A stretch of 64,000 bases of DNA from Rubrobacter xylanophilus DSM 9941 (GTDB lineage Bacteria; Actinomycetota; Rubrobacteria; Rubrobacterales; Rubrobacteraceae), in contig NC_008148.1 in assembly GCF_000014185.1 (NCBI RefSeq), positions 2,212,001 through 2,276,000 of the forward strand, in the 5' to 3' direction. This document shows positions 7,476 through 16,454 of the stretch, piece after piece (position 1 is the stretch's first letter; the number at the start of each line of letters is the position of its first letter). The position numbers were made by a program, and so were the translations under genes. The notes beneath the pieces are model-generated. The model saw only the letters and a list, made by a program, of their open reading frames with translations, was not told where the DNA came from and did not search any database.

Positions 7476-8896
7476 GCCGGGTGGCCGTCGTCGGCGGCGG
7501 CATCGGGGGGCTCGCCGCGGCCGCCCTGCTGGCCCGGGCGGGCCACGAGGTCGTCCTGCTCGAGGCGACCGAGAGCCCCGGCGGGAAGAGCCGGCGCATA
7601 AGCCTTCTGGGACAGCGGATAGACACCGGGCCCTCCCTGCTGACCTTCCCCCGCGTCTGGGAGGAGTTTCTGCGACGCTACGACGCCCTCGGCGGCGCGC
7701 CGGGGGAGGCGCGGGAGATCGCGGGGCTCGACCTCCTCAGGCTGCCGGAGCTCGGCAGGTACCACCTGCGGGGCGAGGAGGTGGCGCTCCCCGTGCCGGA
7801 GGGGCACCCCTGGCACCCGGCGTGGCGGCGCTTCGCCGGGGCGAACGCCGAGCTCGGGAGGGCCGTGGAGCGGCTGCTCGTCTCGGACCCTCTGGACGCC
7901 GGGGCGCTGCCCGCGCTCGCCCGGCTGCTGCGCGCCTACGGGCCCGCGGGGCGGCTCACCGCCGCCGGGTACCTCGGCCGCCTGCGGTGGCTGCCGGAGG
8001 GGCTGAGGGAGGTCCTGGCCATCCACAGCCTCAACGCGGGGGTGCCGCCCCGGCGGGTTCCCGCGCTGTACGCCAGCCTCCCGGCCATCGTCGCGGAGGA
8101 GGGCGCCCGGGTCCCCGAGGGGGGCGTGTACGAGCTGGTGCTGGCCCTGGAGCGGCTCGCCCGGCGCGCGGGGGTCGAGATCCTCACGCGAGAGCCCGCC
8201 CTCGGGGTGGGGCCGGGCGGGGTCATCGGGGCCGGGGGCACCTATCCCGCGGAGGTGGTCGTCGGGGCCGTCGACGCGGGAAGGCTCGAGCGCCTCGCAG
8301 GGGGCGAGGACGCCCCCGGCCCACGCTCCTGCTCGGGCGTCGCCCTCTACGCCGTGCTGGAGGAGGAGGTTCCCCTGCCACCGCACTCCGTAGTGCTCCC
8401 GGACGACCCCGCCTCGCTCTACGAGGCCCTGGAGAAAGCGAGGGAGCCCCGGCAGACCATGGCCTTCGTCAACTACTACCGGCCCGGCGAGGTCTACCCC
8501 AACCAGAGGCCCACCGCCGCCCTGCTGCTCACCGCCCCCGCCGACGGCCGGCGCCGGGACCCCGACGACCCCTTCGTCCGGCGCGAGGTGAAGCGCGTCT
8601 CCGAGGCCGTCGGGCTCGGGCGGCCGCTCACCCAGCTCGCGGCGGCGCTGGAGGTGCTCGACCCCGAGTACTTCGCGCTCTGGGGCGGCCCGGGGGGAGC
8701 CCTGTACGGAAAGGCCCGGCCCTTCTGGCGGACCGGCCCGCTGCACCGGCCCGGGTACTCGGAGCGGGGCCGGCCCTGGCTGTGGCGGGTGGGGGCGTCG
8801 GTGCACCCGGGCGGGGGCATCCCGGCGGTGCTCGGGGGCGCCATGATCTCGACCGCCCGGCTGCTGAGAAAACTCAGGGAGAAAGGGGAGCCGTGA
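7472..8896 (+). CDS. crtD: phytoene desaturase-family flavoprotein, CrtD-like carotenoid 3,4-desaturase
   Basis: The GTG start overlaps the elongase stop. The 474-residue protein opens with the dinucleotide-binding VAVVGGGIGGLAAAALLARAG and the ESPGGK motif of CrtI-type desaturases, and ends with GASVHPGGGIPAVLGGA, the family's C-terminal FAD signature. CrtI paralogues beside lyeJ and cruF in haloarchaea are CrtD, which introduces the 3,4 double bonds during bacterioruberin synthesis. Sequence alone does not exclude another desaturation; linkage is the main argument. It is membrane associated and FAD dependent. Confidence 0.78.
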   Translation: MSRVAVVGGGIGGLAAAALLARAGHEVVLLEATESPGGKSRRISLLGQRIDTGPSLLTFPRVWEEFLRRYDALGGAPGEAREIAGLDLLRLPELGRYHLRGEEVALPVPEGHPWHPAWRRFAGANAELGRAVERLLVSDPLDAGALPALARLLRAYGPAGRLTAAGYLGRLRWLPEGLREVLAIHSLNAGVPPRRVPALYASLPAIVAEEGARVPEGGVYELVLALERLARRAGVEILTREPALGVGPGGVIGAGGTYPAEVVVGAVDAGRLERLAGGEDAPGPRSCSGVALYAVLEEEVPLPPHSVVLPDDPASLYEALEKAREPRQTMAFVNYYRPGEVYPNQRPTAALLLTAPADGRRRDPDDPFVRREVKRVSEAVGLGRPLTQLAAALEVLDPEYFALWGGPGGALYGKARPFWRTGPLHRPGYSERGRPWLWRVGASVHPGGGIPAVLGGAMISTARLLRKLREKGEP

Positions 8897-10038
8897 TCCT
8901 CGAACCCCAGCGCGAGAGCTTCGACGGCCTGGAAGGCCACATCACCTACCTCAACTGCGCGTACATGTCCCCGCAGCTCAGGGCGTCGGTAGCGGCCGCT
9001 AAGCGGGCGCTCTCGAGGAGGTCCAAGCCCTGGCAGATCGCCGCCGAGGACTTCTTCCGCGAGCCCGAGGAGAGCCGGCGGCTGTTCGCCCGGCTCGTCG
9101 GCGGGGACCCGGACGGGGTGGCCCTCGTCCCCGCGGCCAGCTACGGCATAGCCGTGGCCGCCGGGAACCTCCGCACGGGCCCCGGCGGGAGGATACTCGT
9201 GCTGGAGGAGGAGTTCCCCTCCAACTACTACGCCTGGGCCGAGCTGGCCGAACGGACCGGGGCGAAGCTCGAGACGGTGCGCCGCCCCGCGGATCACGAC
9301 TGGACCTCCGCCGTGCTGGAGAGGCTGGACGGGCGGGTGGACGTGATCGCCGCTCCCAACTGCCACTGGACCGACGGCTCGCTGCTGGACCTGGAGCGCG
9401 TCGGGGAGGAGGCGCGGAGGGCCGGCGCCGCGCTCGTCGTGGACGCGACGCAGTCGCTCGGCGCCCGCCCCCTCGACGTTCGCCGCGTCCGTCCGGACTT
9501 CCTCGTCGCCTCGGCGTACAAGTGGCTGCTCGGCCCCTACGGGATGGCCTTTCTGTGGGTCGCCGAGGAGCGGCGGGAGGGGCGTCCCATCGAGCACAAC
9601 TGGATCAACCGCGCCGGCAGCGAGGACTTCTCCGGGCTTGCGGGCTACGCCGCGGCGTTCCAGCCCGGCGCCCGGCGCTACGACGCGGGCGAGCGCAGCA
9701 ACTTCATCCTGCTGCCCATGGCGAACGCCGCCCTGCGCCGGCTGCTCGAGTGGGGCGTGAAGAACATCTCCGAGACGCTCGGCCTCCTCACCGACCTGGC
9801 CGAGGAGGGCGCCGGAGAGCTGGGGCTTCTCCCCGTCCCGCGCCGCCGCCGGGCGCGGCACATGATCGGGCTGCGCCTCCCCGGAGGCGAGGCGGCCGGG
9901 GTCGCCGGGCGCCTGGCGGAGCAAGGCATATTCGTGAGCGCCCGGGGGGCCTGCCTGCGCGTCTCGCCGCACCTGTACAACACCCGCGAGGACGTGCTGC
10001 GTCTCCTGGACGCGCTCTCCCGGGAGCTCCGGCGGTAG
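8893..10038 (+). CDS. PLP-dependent class V aminotransferase-family protein
   Basis: GTG 8893 overlaps the desaturase stop, so this is the third gene of the operon. The 381-residue product has fold-type I features: VDATQSLGARPLDV holds the Asp that pairs with the PLP pyridine nitrogen, and SAYKWLLGPYG carries the Schiff-base Lys. Overall it resembles the isopenicillin-N epimerase/kynureninase-like branch. No link to carotenoid synthesis is obvious, so its presence in the operon may be incidental. Confidence 0.75.
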   Translation: MILEPQRESFDGLEGHITYLNCAYMSPQLRASVAAAKRALSRRSKPWQIAAEDFFREPEESRRLFARLVGGDPDGVALVPAASYGIAVAAGNLRTGPGGRILVLEEEFPSNYYAWAELAERTGAKLETVRRPADHDWTSAVLERLDGRVDVIAAPNCHWTDGSLLDLERVGEEARRAGAALVVDATQSLGARPLDVRRVRPDFLVASAYKWLLGPYGMAFLWVAEERREGRPIEHNWINRAGSEDFSGLAGYAAAFQPGARRYDAGERSNFILLPMANAALRRLLEWGVKNISETLGLLTDLAEEGAGELGLLPVPRRRRARHMIGLRLPGGEAAGVAGRLAEQGIFVSARGACLRVSPHLYNTREDVLRLLDALSRELRR

Positions 10039-10041
10039 AGG

Positions 10042-10284
10042 CTACCCGGCGCTTATCCGCTCCACGCTGGACCAGGGCAGGAACTCGTAGCCCGCCGGGT
10101 CCCCGCCCGGGTCCCGGACGTCGAGCAGCAGCCCGTTGCCGTCCCAGTCGCAGACGTAGCCGCTCACGTCGTTGCCGATGCGGGCGGCCACGGAGACGAA
10201 GCTCCCCCGCTCGAGGAAGCCCCGGATGTCCGGGGCGCCCTCCCTTATGCGGTGGGATCCGGCATCCGCTCCCTCGCCTCCCAA
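10042..10284 (-). CDS. small conserved-looking protein, unknown function
   Basis: An 80-residue protein with a TTG start preceded by GGAGAGGAGG. The second half (SFVSVAARIGNDVSGYVCDWDGNGLLLDV, then EFLPWSSVERISAG) looks like a compact beta-rich SH3/Sm-like fold, but I cannot name a family. It is convergent with the aminotransferase gene, 3 bases from its stop. Confidence 0.5.
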   Translation of the reverse strand: MGGEGADAGSHRIREGAPDIRGFLERGSFVSVAARIGNDVSGYVCDWDGNGLLLDVRDPGGDPAGYEFLPWSSVERISAG

Positions 10285-10326
10285 GAGCGCCTCCTCTCCA
10301 CAACAGCCTCGGTCGCGGGCCTCAGG

Positions 10327-10989
10327 TTACAGCATACCCGGCGGTCCTGCCCGGCGGATGAGCTCCTCGACCGGCAGCGCCCGGGAGGGGCCCTCCCCGG
10401 GGTCGAGGACCACGTACCGCGCGCCGGCCTCCCGCGCCAGGAGGGCGTGGCGGCGCAGGCCTTCCCGGTCCCGAACCGAACCGAGGCCCTCAGGGAGGTC
10501 CAGGTGCCGCGCCCGCTCCCTGAAGGCCCCGGCCCTCCCGGGGGAGGTGAACAGCGGGGCCACCAAAAGCTCCTCCCCCCCGTGCTCGACCCTCACCAGG
10601 GGGGAGCCGCCGCCCTCCGAGGCGTAGACGTAGAGCGGGAGCGGCAGCTCCCCGGCCCTCGCGGAGGCGTGGGCGGCGAGGTCTTCGGCGTGGAAGAGGC
10701 CCGCGCCCGCCTCCGAGAGCACCAGGACGTAGTCCGGCCCCGAGGAGGCGTAGTCCCGCACCTCCTCCCACCCCGCAAGCTCGCGCGGCTCGAGGCCAAA
10801 GAAGGATCCCATCCCCAGCGAGCCGGCCTCCCGGGAGAACTCCCGGGCCACCCCCACCGAGGAGAACACCGCCCCCACCCGCGCCGGCTCTCCCCCGACC
10901 GGCCGCTCCTGGAAGACGGGCCGCCCGTCCGGACCCTCCAGGACGAAGAGCGGCGGCCCGGGCACCTCCTCCAGCCGCAGCTCCGTCAC
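10327..10989 (-). CDS. hypothetical protein with repeated SseB-like pattern
   Basis: A 220-residue soluble protein. Its GTG start overlaps the stop of the upstream transporter (GTGA), so the two are co-transcribed. Segments such as PLFVLEGPDGRPVFQE, and later YVYASEGGGSPLVRVEHGGEELLVAPLFTSPGRA, suggest a duplicated alpha/beta module like SseB-type domains. No catalytic motif is evident. The assignment is weak. Confidence 0.5.
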   Translation of the reverse strand: MTELRLEEVPGPPLFVLEGPDGRPVFQERPVGGEPARVGAVFSSVGVAREFSREAGSLGMGSFFGLEPRELAGWEEVRDYASSGPDYVLVLSEAGAGLFHAEDLAAHASARAGELPLPLYVYASEGGGSPLVRVEHGGEELLVAPLFTSPGRAGAFRERARHLDLPEGLGSVRDREGLRRHALLAREAGARYVVLDPGEGPSRALPVEELIRRAGPPGML

Positions 10990-12494
10990 GGGCGGGGCTC
11001 CCGCTTCACGAAGTCCTCAGCCCTGCCCGCCGGGAAGAGCGCTGAGACGGCGAGCGCCGCCACGGCCATCACGGCGACCGCCCAGAACGCCGGGGAGAGC
11101 GCCGAGGCGAGCGCGGAGGCGAGCTCCCCGTAGGCGCCCTCGGGGATTTTGGCCCGCAGCGCGGGCTGCAGCAGGGCGTTCGGGTCCGAGAGGAGCCGGG
11201 CCAGCGCCCCGTTCTCCCCCGCGGCCCGCTCCACCGCCGCCCGGTAGCGCTCCCCCAGCGAGAGGTCCAGGAGCGCCCCCATCACCGCCACCCCGAGCGA
11301 GCCGCCGATCGTGCGGAAGAACACCACGGAGGAGGTGGCGATCCCGCGGCGGTGCCAGGGGACCGCGTTCTGGACGCTGACCAGGTAGCTCGTGCTGGAG
11401 AAGCCCATCCCGAGCCCTATGACGAAGACGGAGAGGATCACGTACGCGAGCGGCGTCGCGGCGTCCAGCGCGAGGCACATCGCGGAGCCCGCCACCACGA
11501 AGGCCGACCCCACGAGCAGCGTGGTCCTGTAGCCCGCCCGGAGGAGCATCCTGCCCCCCACGAAAGAGCCCACCGGCCAGCCGATGGAGAGCGGGGCGAC
11601 GACCGTCCCGGCGGTGAGGGCCGTGCCGCCCAGAGCGCCCTGCACGTACAGTGGGACATATACCGAGACCCCGAGCAGTACCCCGCCGAGCGCGGCGTTC
11701 CCCGCGGAGGCGACGGCGAAGAGCCGCTCCCGGAAGAGCTCCAGCGGGACGATCGGGTCCGGGGCGCGGGCCTCGGCGAGCACGAAGAGCGCGAGCGCCG
11801 AGGCCCCGCCGGCCAACAGGGCGAGGTCCGCCAGAAGGCTTCCCGCCCCCAGCACGGCGAGCAGCACCGCGAGGAGCCCGCCCGTGAGCAGGAAGACCCC
11901 CGGGTAGTCCGCCCGCCCGGGGCGGCGCTCGAAGCTCTCGCGCAGCGCGAGGGCCAGGAGCGCTCCGGCGGCCAGGCCGAAGGGCACGTTCACGTAGAAC
12001 ACCCAGCGCCAGGAGAGGTAGTCCGTGATCAGGCCGCCGGCCGCCGGTCCGACTACAGCGGAGACCCCCCACACCGCGCCGAAGAGCCCCTGGATGCGTG
12101 CCCGGGTCTCCAGCTCGAAGATGTCCCCGACGATGGTCACCGCGACCGGCTGCACCGCCCCGGCCCCGAGCCCCTGGATGGTCCGGTAGACGATCAGGGC
12201 GCCCATGCTCCCCGCCGTCCCGCACAGGACGCTCCCGAGCAGAAAGAGCGAGACCCCGGCGAGGTAGACCGGCTTGCGCCCGTAGGCGTCGGAGAGCCTC
12301 CCGAAGAGAGGCCCGGTGACCGTGGCGGCCAGCAGGTAGGAGGCGAAGACCCAGGGGTACAGGCCGAGCCCGCCGAGGTCCCCTATGACCGTGGGCATCG
12401 CCGTCCCCACCACCGTGGAGTCCAGGGCGGCCAGGAACGTCCCGATGAGGGTGGCGAGGGTTACGAGGATCTTGCGGCGGCGGCTCAGGCCCAA
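10986..12494 (-). CDS. MFS drug/metabolite exporter, DHA2 (EmrB/QacA) type
   Basis: A 502-residue, 14-helix-type transporter. It has motif A (GRLSDAYGRKPVY) after helix 2 and the antiporter motif C (WGVSAVVGPAAGGLI) in helix 5, the signatures of proton-coupled drug exporters. Helix 1 contains LDSTVVGTAMPTV, typical of DHA2. The start is TTG 12494, 13 bases after the response-regulator stop. The substrate cannot be read from sequence. Confidence 0.85.
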   Translation of the reverse strand: MGLSRRRKILVTLATLIGTFLAALDSTVVGTAMPTVIGDLGGLGLYPWVFASYLLAATVTGPLFGRLSDAYGRKPVYLAGVSLFLLGSVLCGTAGSMGALIVYRTIQGLGAGAVQPVAVTIVGDIFELETRARIQGLFGAVWGVSAVVGPAAGGLITDYLSWRWVFYVNVPFGLAAGALLALALRESFERRPGRADYPGVFLLTGGLLAVLLAVLGAGSLLADLALLAGGASALALFVLAEARAPDPIVPLELFRERLFAVASAGNAALGGVLLGVSVYVPLYVQGALGGTALTAGTVVAPLSIGWPVGSFVGGRMLLRAGYRTTLLVGSAFVVAGSAMCLALDAATPLAYVILSVFVIGLGMGFSSTSYLVSVQNAVPWHRRGIATSSVVFFRTIGGSLGVAVMGALLDLSLGERYRAAVERAAGENGALARLLSDPNALLQPALRAKIPEGAYGELASALASALSPAFWAVAVMAVAALAVSALFPAGRAEDFVKREPRP

Positions 12495-12507
12495 GGCTCG
12501 GAAGGCC

Positions 12508-12900
12508 CTAGAGGAGCGAGCGGGGCCGGATCAGCCCCTTCACCACCGACACCAGCTCCTCCGAATCCAGGGGCTTGCGCAGGATGCGCACCGATCCCTG
12601 GGTTCTCTCGGCTATGGCGCGGGAGGCCGGGTCCTTCTTGGAGGCCATGAGCACCACCGGGATCTTGGAGGTCTTCGGCATGGCCTTCAAGCAGTGGCAG
12701 GCCTCCACCCCCCCGATGTGCGGCATGGAGACGTCCATGACGATCAGGTCCACCTTCTGGTTGAGGGCCTCCTGCAGGGCCCGCCGCCCGTCAGAGGCGC
12801 GAACGACCCGGTAGCCGGCCCTGGTGAGCGCTTCGGTCGCGACGTCGAGCGCGACGGGGTCGTCGTCGGCGATCATGACCGTGGGTCTTCCCAGTTCCAC
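12508..12900 (-). CDS. stand-alone response regulator receiver protein
   Basis: A single receiver domain with no output domain (130 residues from GTG 12900). It has the acidic pocket (MIADDDP), the phosphoacceptor Asp in LIVMDVSMPHIGG (about D56), a Ser at the Thr/Ser position (MASKKD) and the invariant Lys in RKPLDSE. No histidine kinase is adjacent. The frame runs upstream to 13,038, but that stretch overlaps the ispH leader and is not protein-like. GTG 12900 lacks a clear ribosome site, so the start is uncertain. Confidence 0.8.
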   Translation of the reverse strand: MELGRPTVMIADDDPVALDVATEALTRAGYRVVRASDGRRALQEALNQKVDLIVMDVSMPHIGGVEACHCLKAMPKTSKIPVVLMASKKDPASRAIAERTQGSVRILRKPLDSEELVSVVKGLIRPRSLL

Positions 12901-13003
12901 GACAGCGTATTCTACACCCTCCGGGGGTGTGTGCCCTCCCACCCGACGGAGGGCACCCGATGGGTTAAACTCCTGCCGAGGCAGGCTAGGCGAGAGGTGA
13001 GGC

Positions 13004-14236
13004 GTGCAGCAGGAGAGGTATTTCCGCAGGGGCTTCAAGATGCGGGGGCAGGTGCAGCACCTGCTGGACCGGGACTACCGCTCCGAGATCGTCGACGAGA
13101 TCCGGCGCCGCAACAACGTGCTCGAGGCCGGGGACCTCACCCTGCGCCTCGCCGACGAGTTCGGCTTCTGCTACGGGGTGGACCGGGCCGTGGACTACGC
13201 CTTCCAGACCCGGGAGAAGTTCCCGGACCGCAGGATCTTCCTGACGGGGGACATGATCCACAACGCCTCCATGAACGCCCGGCTCAGGGAGATGGGCATC
13301 GAGTTCCTCTCCCAGGGCTTCGACGGGCGGCCGGACGAGCGGTTCGAGGATCTGGACGAGGAGGACGTGGTGATCCTCCCGGCCTTCGGCGCCCCGGTCG
13401 AGTGGGTCGGGAAGCTGCGCGAGCGCGGGTGCATCATCGTGGACACCACCTGCGGCTCGGTGCTCTCGGTGTGGAAGCGGGTGGCCCGCTACGCCCAGAA
13501 GGGCTTCACCAGCATCATCCACGGCAAGTACTACCACGAGGAGACCCGGGCGACCGCCTCCCAGACCCGCAGGGAGGGCGGCAACGGGAAGTACCTGATC
13601 GTGCGCGACCTGAAGGAGACCGGCTACCTCACGGACTTCATCCGGGGCCGCACGAGCGCCGGGGAGCTCAAGGAGAGGCTCGGGCACGGCATGAGCCCCG
13701 GCTTCGACCCGGAGAGGGACCTGGTGCGCGTGGGGGTCGCAAACCAGACCACCATGCTGATGACCGAGACGATGAAGGTGGGCGAGGAGATCCGCAAGGC
13801 CATGGAGGAGCGCTACGGCCGGGAGAACCTCGCGGAGCACTTCGAGCTGTTCGACACCATCTGCTCTGCCACCCAGGACCGGCAGGACGCCCTGATGCGG
13901 CTCCTGGAGCACCCGCTGGACGTGGTGGTCATCGTAGGGGGCTACAACTCCTCGAACACCAACAACCTCGCGATCATCGCCGCCGGGCGGGTGCCGCGCA
14001 GCTACCACATAGCGAACGGCGAGTGCATCCGGGGAGCCTCCATCCGGCACAAGCCGCCGGGCACCCCCCTCGACCCGCGCGAGGAGGTCGAGGAGGAGGG
14101 CTGGCTGCCGGAGGGGCCGGTGCGCGTGGGGCTCACCGCCGGGGCCTCGACCCCGAACTCCCAGATAGGCCTCGCCGTCCGGCGCATCCTGGAGGCCCGC
14201 GGCATCCGGGTGGAGGAGGCCCTGGCCGCCACCTGA
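13004..14236 (+). CDS. ispH: 4-hydroxy-3-methylbut-2-enyl diphosphate reductase
   Basis: A 410-residue IspH of the longer type seen in cyanobacteria, plants and some actinobacteria. The three [4Fe-4S] cysteines are in GFCYGVDRAV, DTTCGSVLSVW and DTICSATQDRQ. Catalytic-site motifs include the HGKYYHEET and YNSSNTNNL segments. The enzyme makes IPP and DMAPP in the last MEP-pathway step, feeding the nearby carotenoid genes. The GTG start has GAGAGGTGAGG upstream. Confidence 0.93.
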   Translation: MQQERYFRRGFKMRGQVQHLLDRDYRSEIVDEIRRRNNVLEAGDLTLRLADEFGFCYGVDRAVDYAFQTREKFPDRRIFLTGDMIHNASMNARLREMGIEFLSQGFDGRPDERFEDLDEEDVVILPAFGAPVEWVGKLRERGCIIVDTTCGSVLSVWKRVARYAQKGFTSIIHGKYYHEETRATASQTRREGGNGKYLIVRDLKETGYLTDFIRGRTSAGELKERLGHGMSPGFDPERDLVRVGVANQTTMLMTETMKVGEEIRKAMEERYGRENLAEHFELFDTICSATQDRQDALMRLLEHPLDVVVIVGGYNSSNTNNLAIIAAGRVPRSYHIANGECIRGASIRHKPPGTPLDPREEVEEEGWLPEGPVRVGLTAGASTPNSQIGLAVRRILEARGIRVEEALAAT

Positions 14237-14256
14237 GAGAGCGCCGCGGGACGAGG

Positions 14257-15036
14257 TTGCTGCGCACGGTAACCGTAACGAGGTACGTAGCGCCGCTGCG
14301 CGAGGGCGGGTCGCTGCCGGCCATCGTCGAGGCCGACGACCTGGGCACCTACGTCCTGAAGTTCCGGGGGGCGGGCCAGGGCCGCAAGGCGCTCGTCGCC
14401 GAGATAGCCGCCGGGGAGCTCGCGCGCTCCCTGGGGCTCACGGTGCCGGAGATTGTCCTGGCCGAGCTGGACCCGGAGCTCGCCCGCCCCGAGCCCGACC
14501 CGGAGATACAGGACCTCATCCGGGCGAGCGCGGGCCTTAATGTGGCGCTGGACTACCTGCCGGGCTCTCTGGGCTTCGACCCCCTCGCCGACGCCCCCGA
14601 CCCCCTGCTCGCCTCGCGCATCCTGTGGTTCGACGCCCTGGTGGCCAACGTGGACCGCACCGTGCACAACCCCAACCTCCTGGTCTGGCACGGGCGGCTG
14701 TGGCTCATAGACCACGGCGCGGCGCTGTACTTCCACCACACCTGGAAGGGCTGGGAGGAGGCGGCCCGCAGGCCCTACGCCGCGGCCCGCGACCACGCTC
14801 TCCTCCCCTTCGCCGCCGCCCTGCGCGAGGCGGACGAGATGATGTCCGCGAGGATCTCGCCGGCCATGCTGGACGGCATACTCGGGCTCGTCCCGGACGC
14901 CTGGCTGCGCGACGAGCCGGGCTTCGCGGACGCGCAGGAGGTGCGCGCCGCCTACCGGGAGTACCTGCTGGGCCGCCTGGAGGAGCCCAGGGAGTGGGTG
15001 GACCGCCTGGAGGAGGCGCATGCGCAGGCTGTTTGA
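14257..15036 (+). CDS. HipA-like kinase domain protein
   Basis: A 259-residue protein with the stripped-down HipA fold: YVLKFRGAGQGRKAL carries the ATP-binding Lys, FDALVANVDRTVHNPNLL carries the catalytic Asp and Asn, and WLIDHGAALYF supplies the metal-binding Asp. It lacks the N-terminal HipA subdomain. It overlaps the DUF3037 gene by 17 bases, the usual pairing for this actinobacterial subfamily; the role of the pair is not known to me. TTG 14257 is the assumed start. Confidence 0.75.
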   Translation: MLRTVTVTRYVAPLREGGSLPAIVEADDLGTYVLKFRGAGQGRKALVAEIAAGELARSLGLTVPEIVLAELDPELARPEPDPEIQDLIRASAGLNVALDYLPGSLGFDPLADAPDPLLASRILWFDALVANVDRTVHNPNLLVWHGRLWLIDHGAALYFHHTWKGWEEAARRPYAAARDHALLPFAAALREADEMMSARISPAMLDGILGLVPDAWLRDEPGFADAQEVRAAYREYLLGRLEEPREWVDRLEEAHAQAV

Positions 15037-15417
15037 GTACGCGCTGCTGCGGGTGGTCCCCCGCCCGGAGCGGGGTGAGTTTATCAACGCGGGTGTGGTG
15101 CTCTACTGCCCGGAGGAGGACTTTCTGGAGGCCCGGGTGCACCTGGACCGCGAGCGCCTGCGGGCGCTGGACCCGGAGATAGACCAGGAGGCGGTGCTGG
15201 CGCACCTGGAGTCCGTAGAGCGGGTGTGCGCCGGGGGGCCCGAGGCCGGCCCCCTGGGGCGCCTCTCCCCCCGCGAGAGGTTCGGGCGGATCGTCGCCCC
15301 GCGCAGCACAGTGCTCCAGCCCTCCCCGGTCCACACCGGCTTCACCGAGGACTGCGCGCGGAGCTGGAGCGGCTGCTCGCGGCGATGGTGCTCCCGCCCG
15401 CGGAACCGGGCGGCTGA
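15020..15417 (+). pseudogene. DUF3037 family protein, C-terminus frameshifted
   Basis: The first 110 residues from ATG 15020 (MRRLFEYALLRVVPRPERGE to SPVHTGFTED) follow the DUF3037 family, which normally sits beside HipA-like kinases. After TED the frame goes off into Arg/Ser/Trp-rich sequence. Restoring one C near 15,350 gives LRAELERLLAAMVLPP and a stop at 15,415-15,417, the expected family ending. So this is a one-base deletion, either real or a sequencing error. Uncorrected, the frame runs on to 15,625 into the convergent gene. Confidence 0.7.
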
Positions 15418-15423
15418 GGGCCG

Positions 15424-16215
15424 CTACCTCCCCTCCCCGGCGGTCCGGCGCGTCTCCCGCCGCGCCTCTTCCTCCACGCGGGCGCGCTCGCGGGCGGAGG
15501 CCATGACAAGCTCGCGCACCTCCTCCGGCGAGTCCGTCAGCGCGAGGAGGTCCATGTCCGCTCTGGAGATCTTGCCGTCCTCGAGCACCACCTCGCGCAG
15601 CCAGCCGCACATGCCCCGCCAGTAGTCGCTGCCGAAGAGGATGACCGGGAAGTCGCGGACCTTGCCGGTCTGGATGAGGGTGAGCGCCTCGAAGAGCTCG
15701 TCCATCGTGCCGAAGCCGCCGGGGAAGATGACGAAGGCCTGGGCGTACTTCACGAACATGGTCTTGCGGACGAAGAAGTACCTGAACTCTATGGGCAGGT
15801 CCACGAAGGGGTTGCACCCCTGCTCGTAGGGCAGCTCGATGTTCAGGCCCACCGAGGGCACCCCCGCCTCGCGGGCTCCCCGGTTGCCGGCCTCCATGAT
15901 GCCGGGCCCCCCGCCGGTGATGATGGCGAAGCCGGCCTCCCCCAGAAGGCGGGCGGTCTCCACCGCGGCGGCGTACATGGGGTCTGCGGGGTCCACACGC
16001 GCAGAACCGAAGAAGGTGACCGCGGGCCCCAGCCCGGCGAGCTCCTCGAACCCCTCGACGAACTCCCCCATGATCCTGAGCACCCGCCAGGTGTCGGTCC
16101 GGACAAAGGCCGCCTCCTCGGGGTAGGGCGGCCGGAGCATCCGCTCGTCTTCGGTGGAGCGCGCCCCCCGCCCGGGCCTCCGGAAAGGCTCCCTTCTCTC
16201 CTCCTCGCGCGGCAC
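15424..16215 (-). CDS. LOG-family (TIGR00730) Rossmann-fold nucleoside monophosphate phosphoribohydrolase
   Basis: A 263-residue LOG-type protein. TFFGSARVDPADPMY begins the Rossmann fold, ITGGGPGIMEAGNRGA is the nucleotide loop, and FPGGFGTMDELFE is the family's catalytic PGGxGTxxE signature. Members release the base from nucleoside monophosphates, as in cytokinin activation. In bacteria the physiological substrate is often unclear. The N-terminal 30 residues are charged and probably disordered. Confidence 0.85.
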   Translation of the reverse strand: MPREEERREPFRRPGRGARSTEDERMLRPPYPEEAAFVRTDTWRVLRIMGEFVEGFEELAGLGPAVTFFGSARVDPADPMYAAAVETARLLGEAGFAIITGGGPGIMEAGNRGAREAGVPSVGLNIELPYEQGCNPFVDLPIEFRYFFVRKTMFVKYAQAFVIFPGGFGTMDELFEALTLIQTGKVRDFPVILFGSDYWRGMCGWLREVVLEDGKISRADMDLLALTDSPEEVRELVMASARERARVEEEARRETRRTAGEGR

Positions 16216-16241
16216 GGCGAAGGCCCTCTCTCCTCGCCCCC

Positions 16242-16454
16242 CTACAGCCCCAGCTCCACGAGCTTCCGGGCGACCTCCGAGAGCTCCCTGCCCTCAGCCG
16301 AGCCGGCGGCGAGCACCCGGGCCGAGCCGTCGTCGAAGGTGATCTCGGCGACCTCCTCACCGCCCTCCTCGCGCTCGAGGTAGCGTCGCAGGGCCAGCGC
16401 TACCCCGGCGAGCGCCCCGAGCAGAAGAACTCTCCCGAGCACCCTCCTCATCAC
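16242..16454 (-). CDS. small membrane-anchored hypothetical protein
   Basis: A 70-residue protein with one N-terminal hydrophobic helix (VLLLGALAGVALALRRYL) followed by an acidic domain (EVAEITFDDGSARVL). It is coupled to the upstream Roadblock gene by ATGA, suggesting joint function. No named family is recognised. Confidence 0.55.
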   Translation of the reverse strand: MMRRVLGRVLLLGALAGVALALRRYLEREEGGEEVAEITFDDGSARVLAAGSAEGRELSEVARKLVELGL

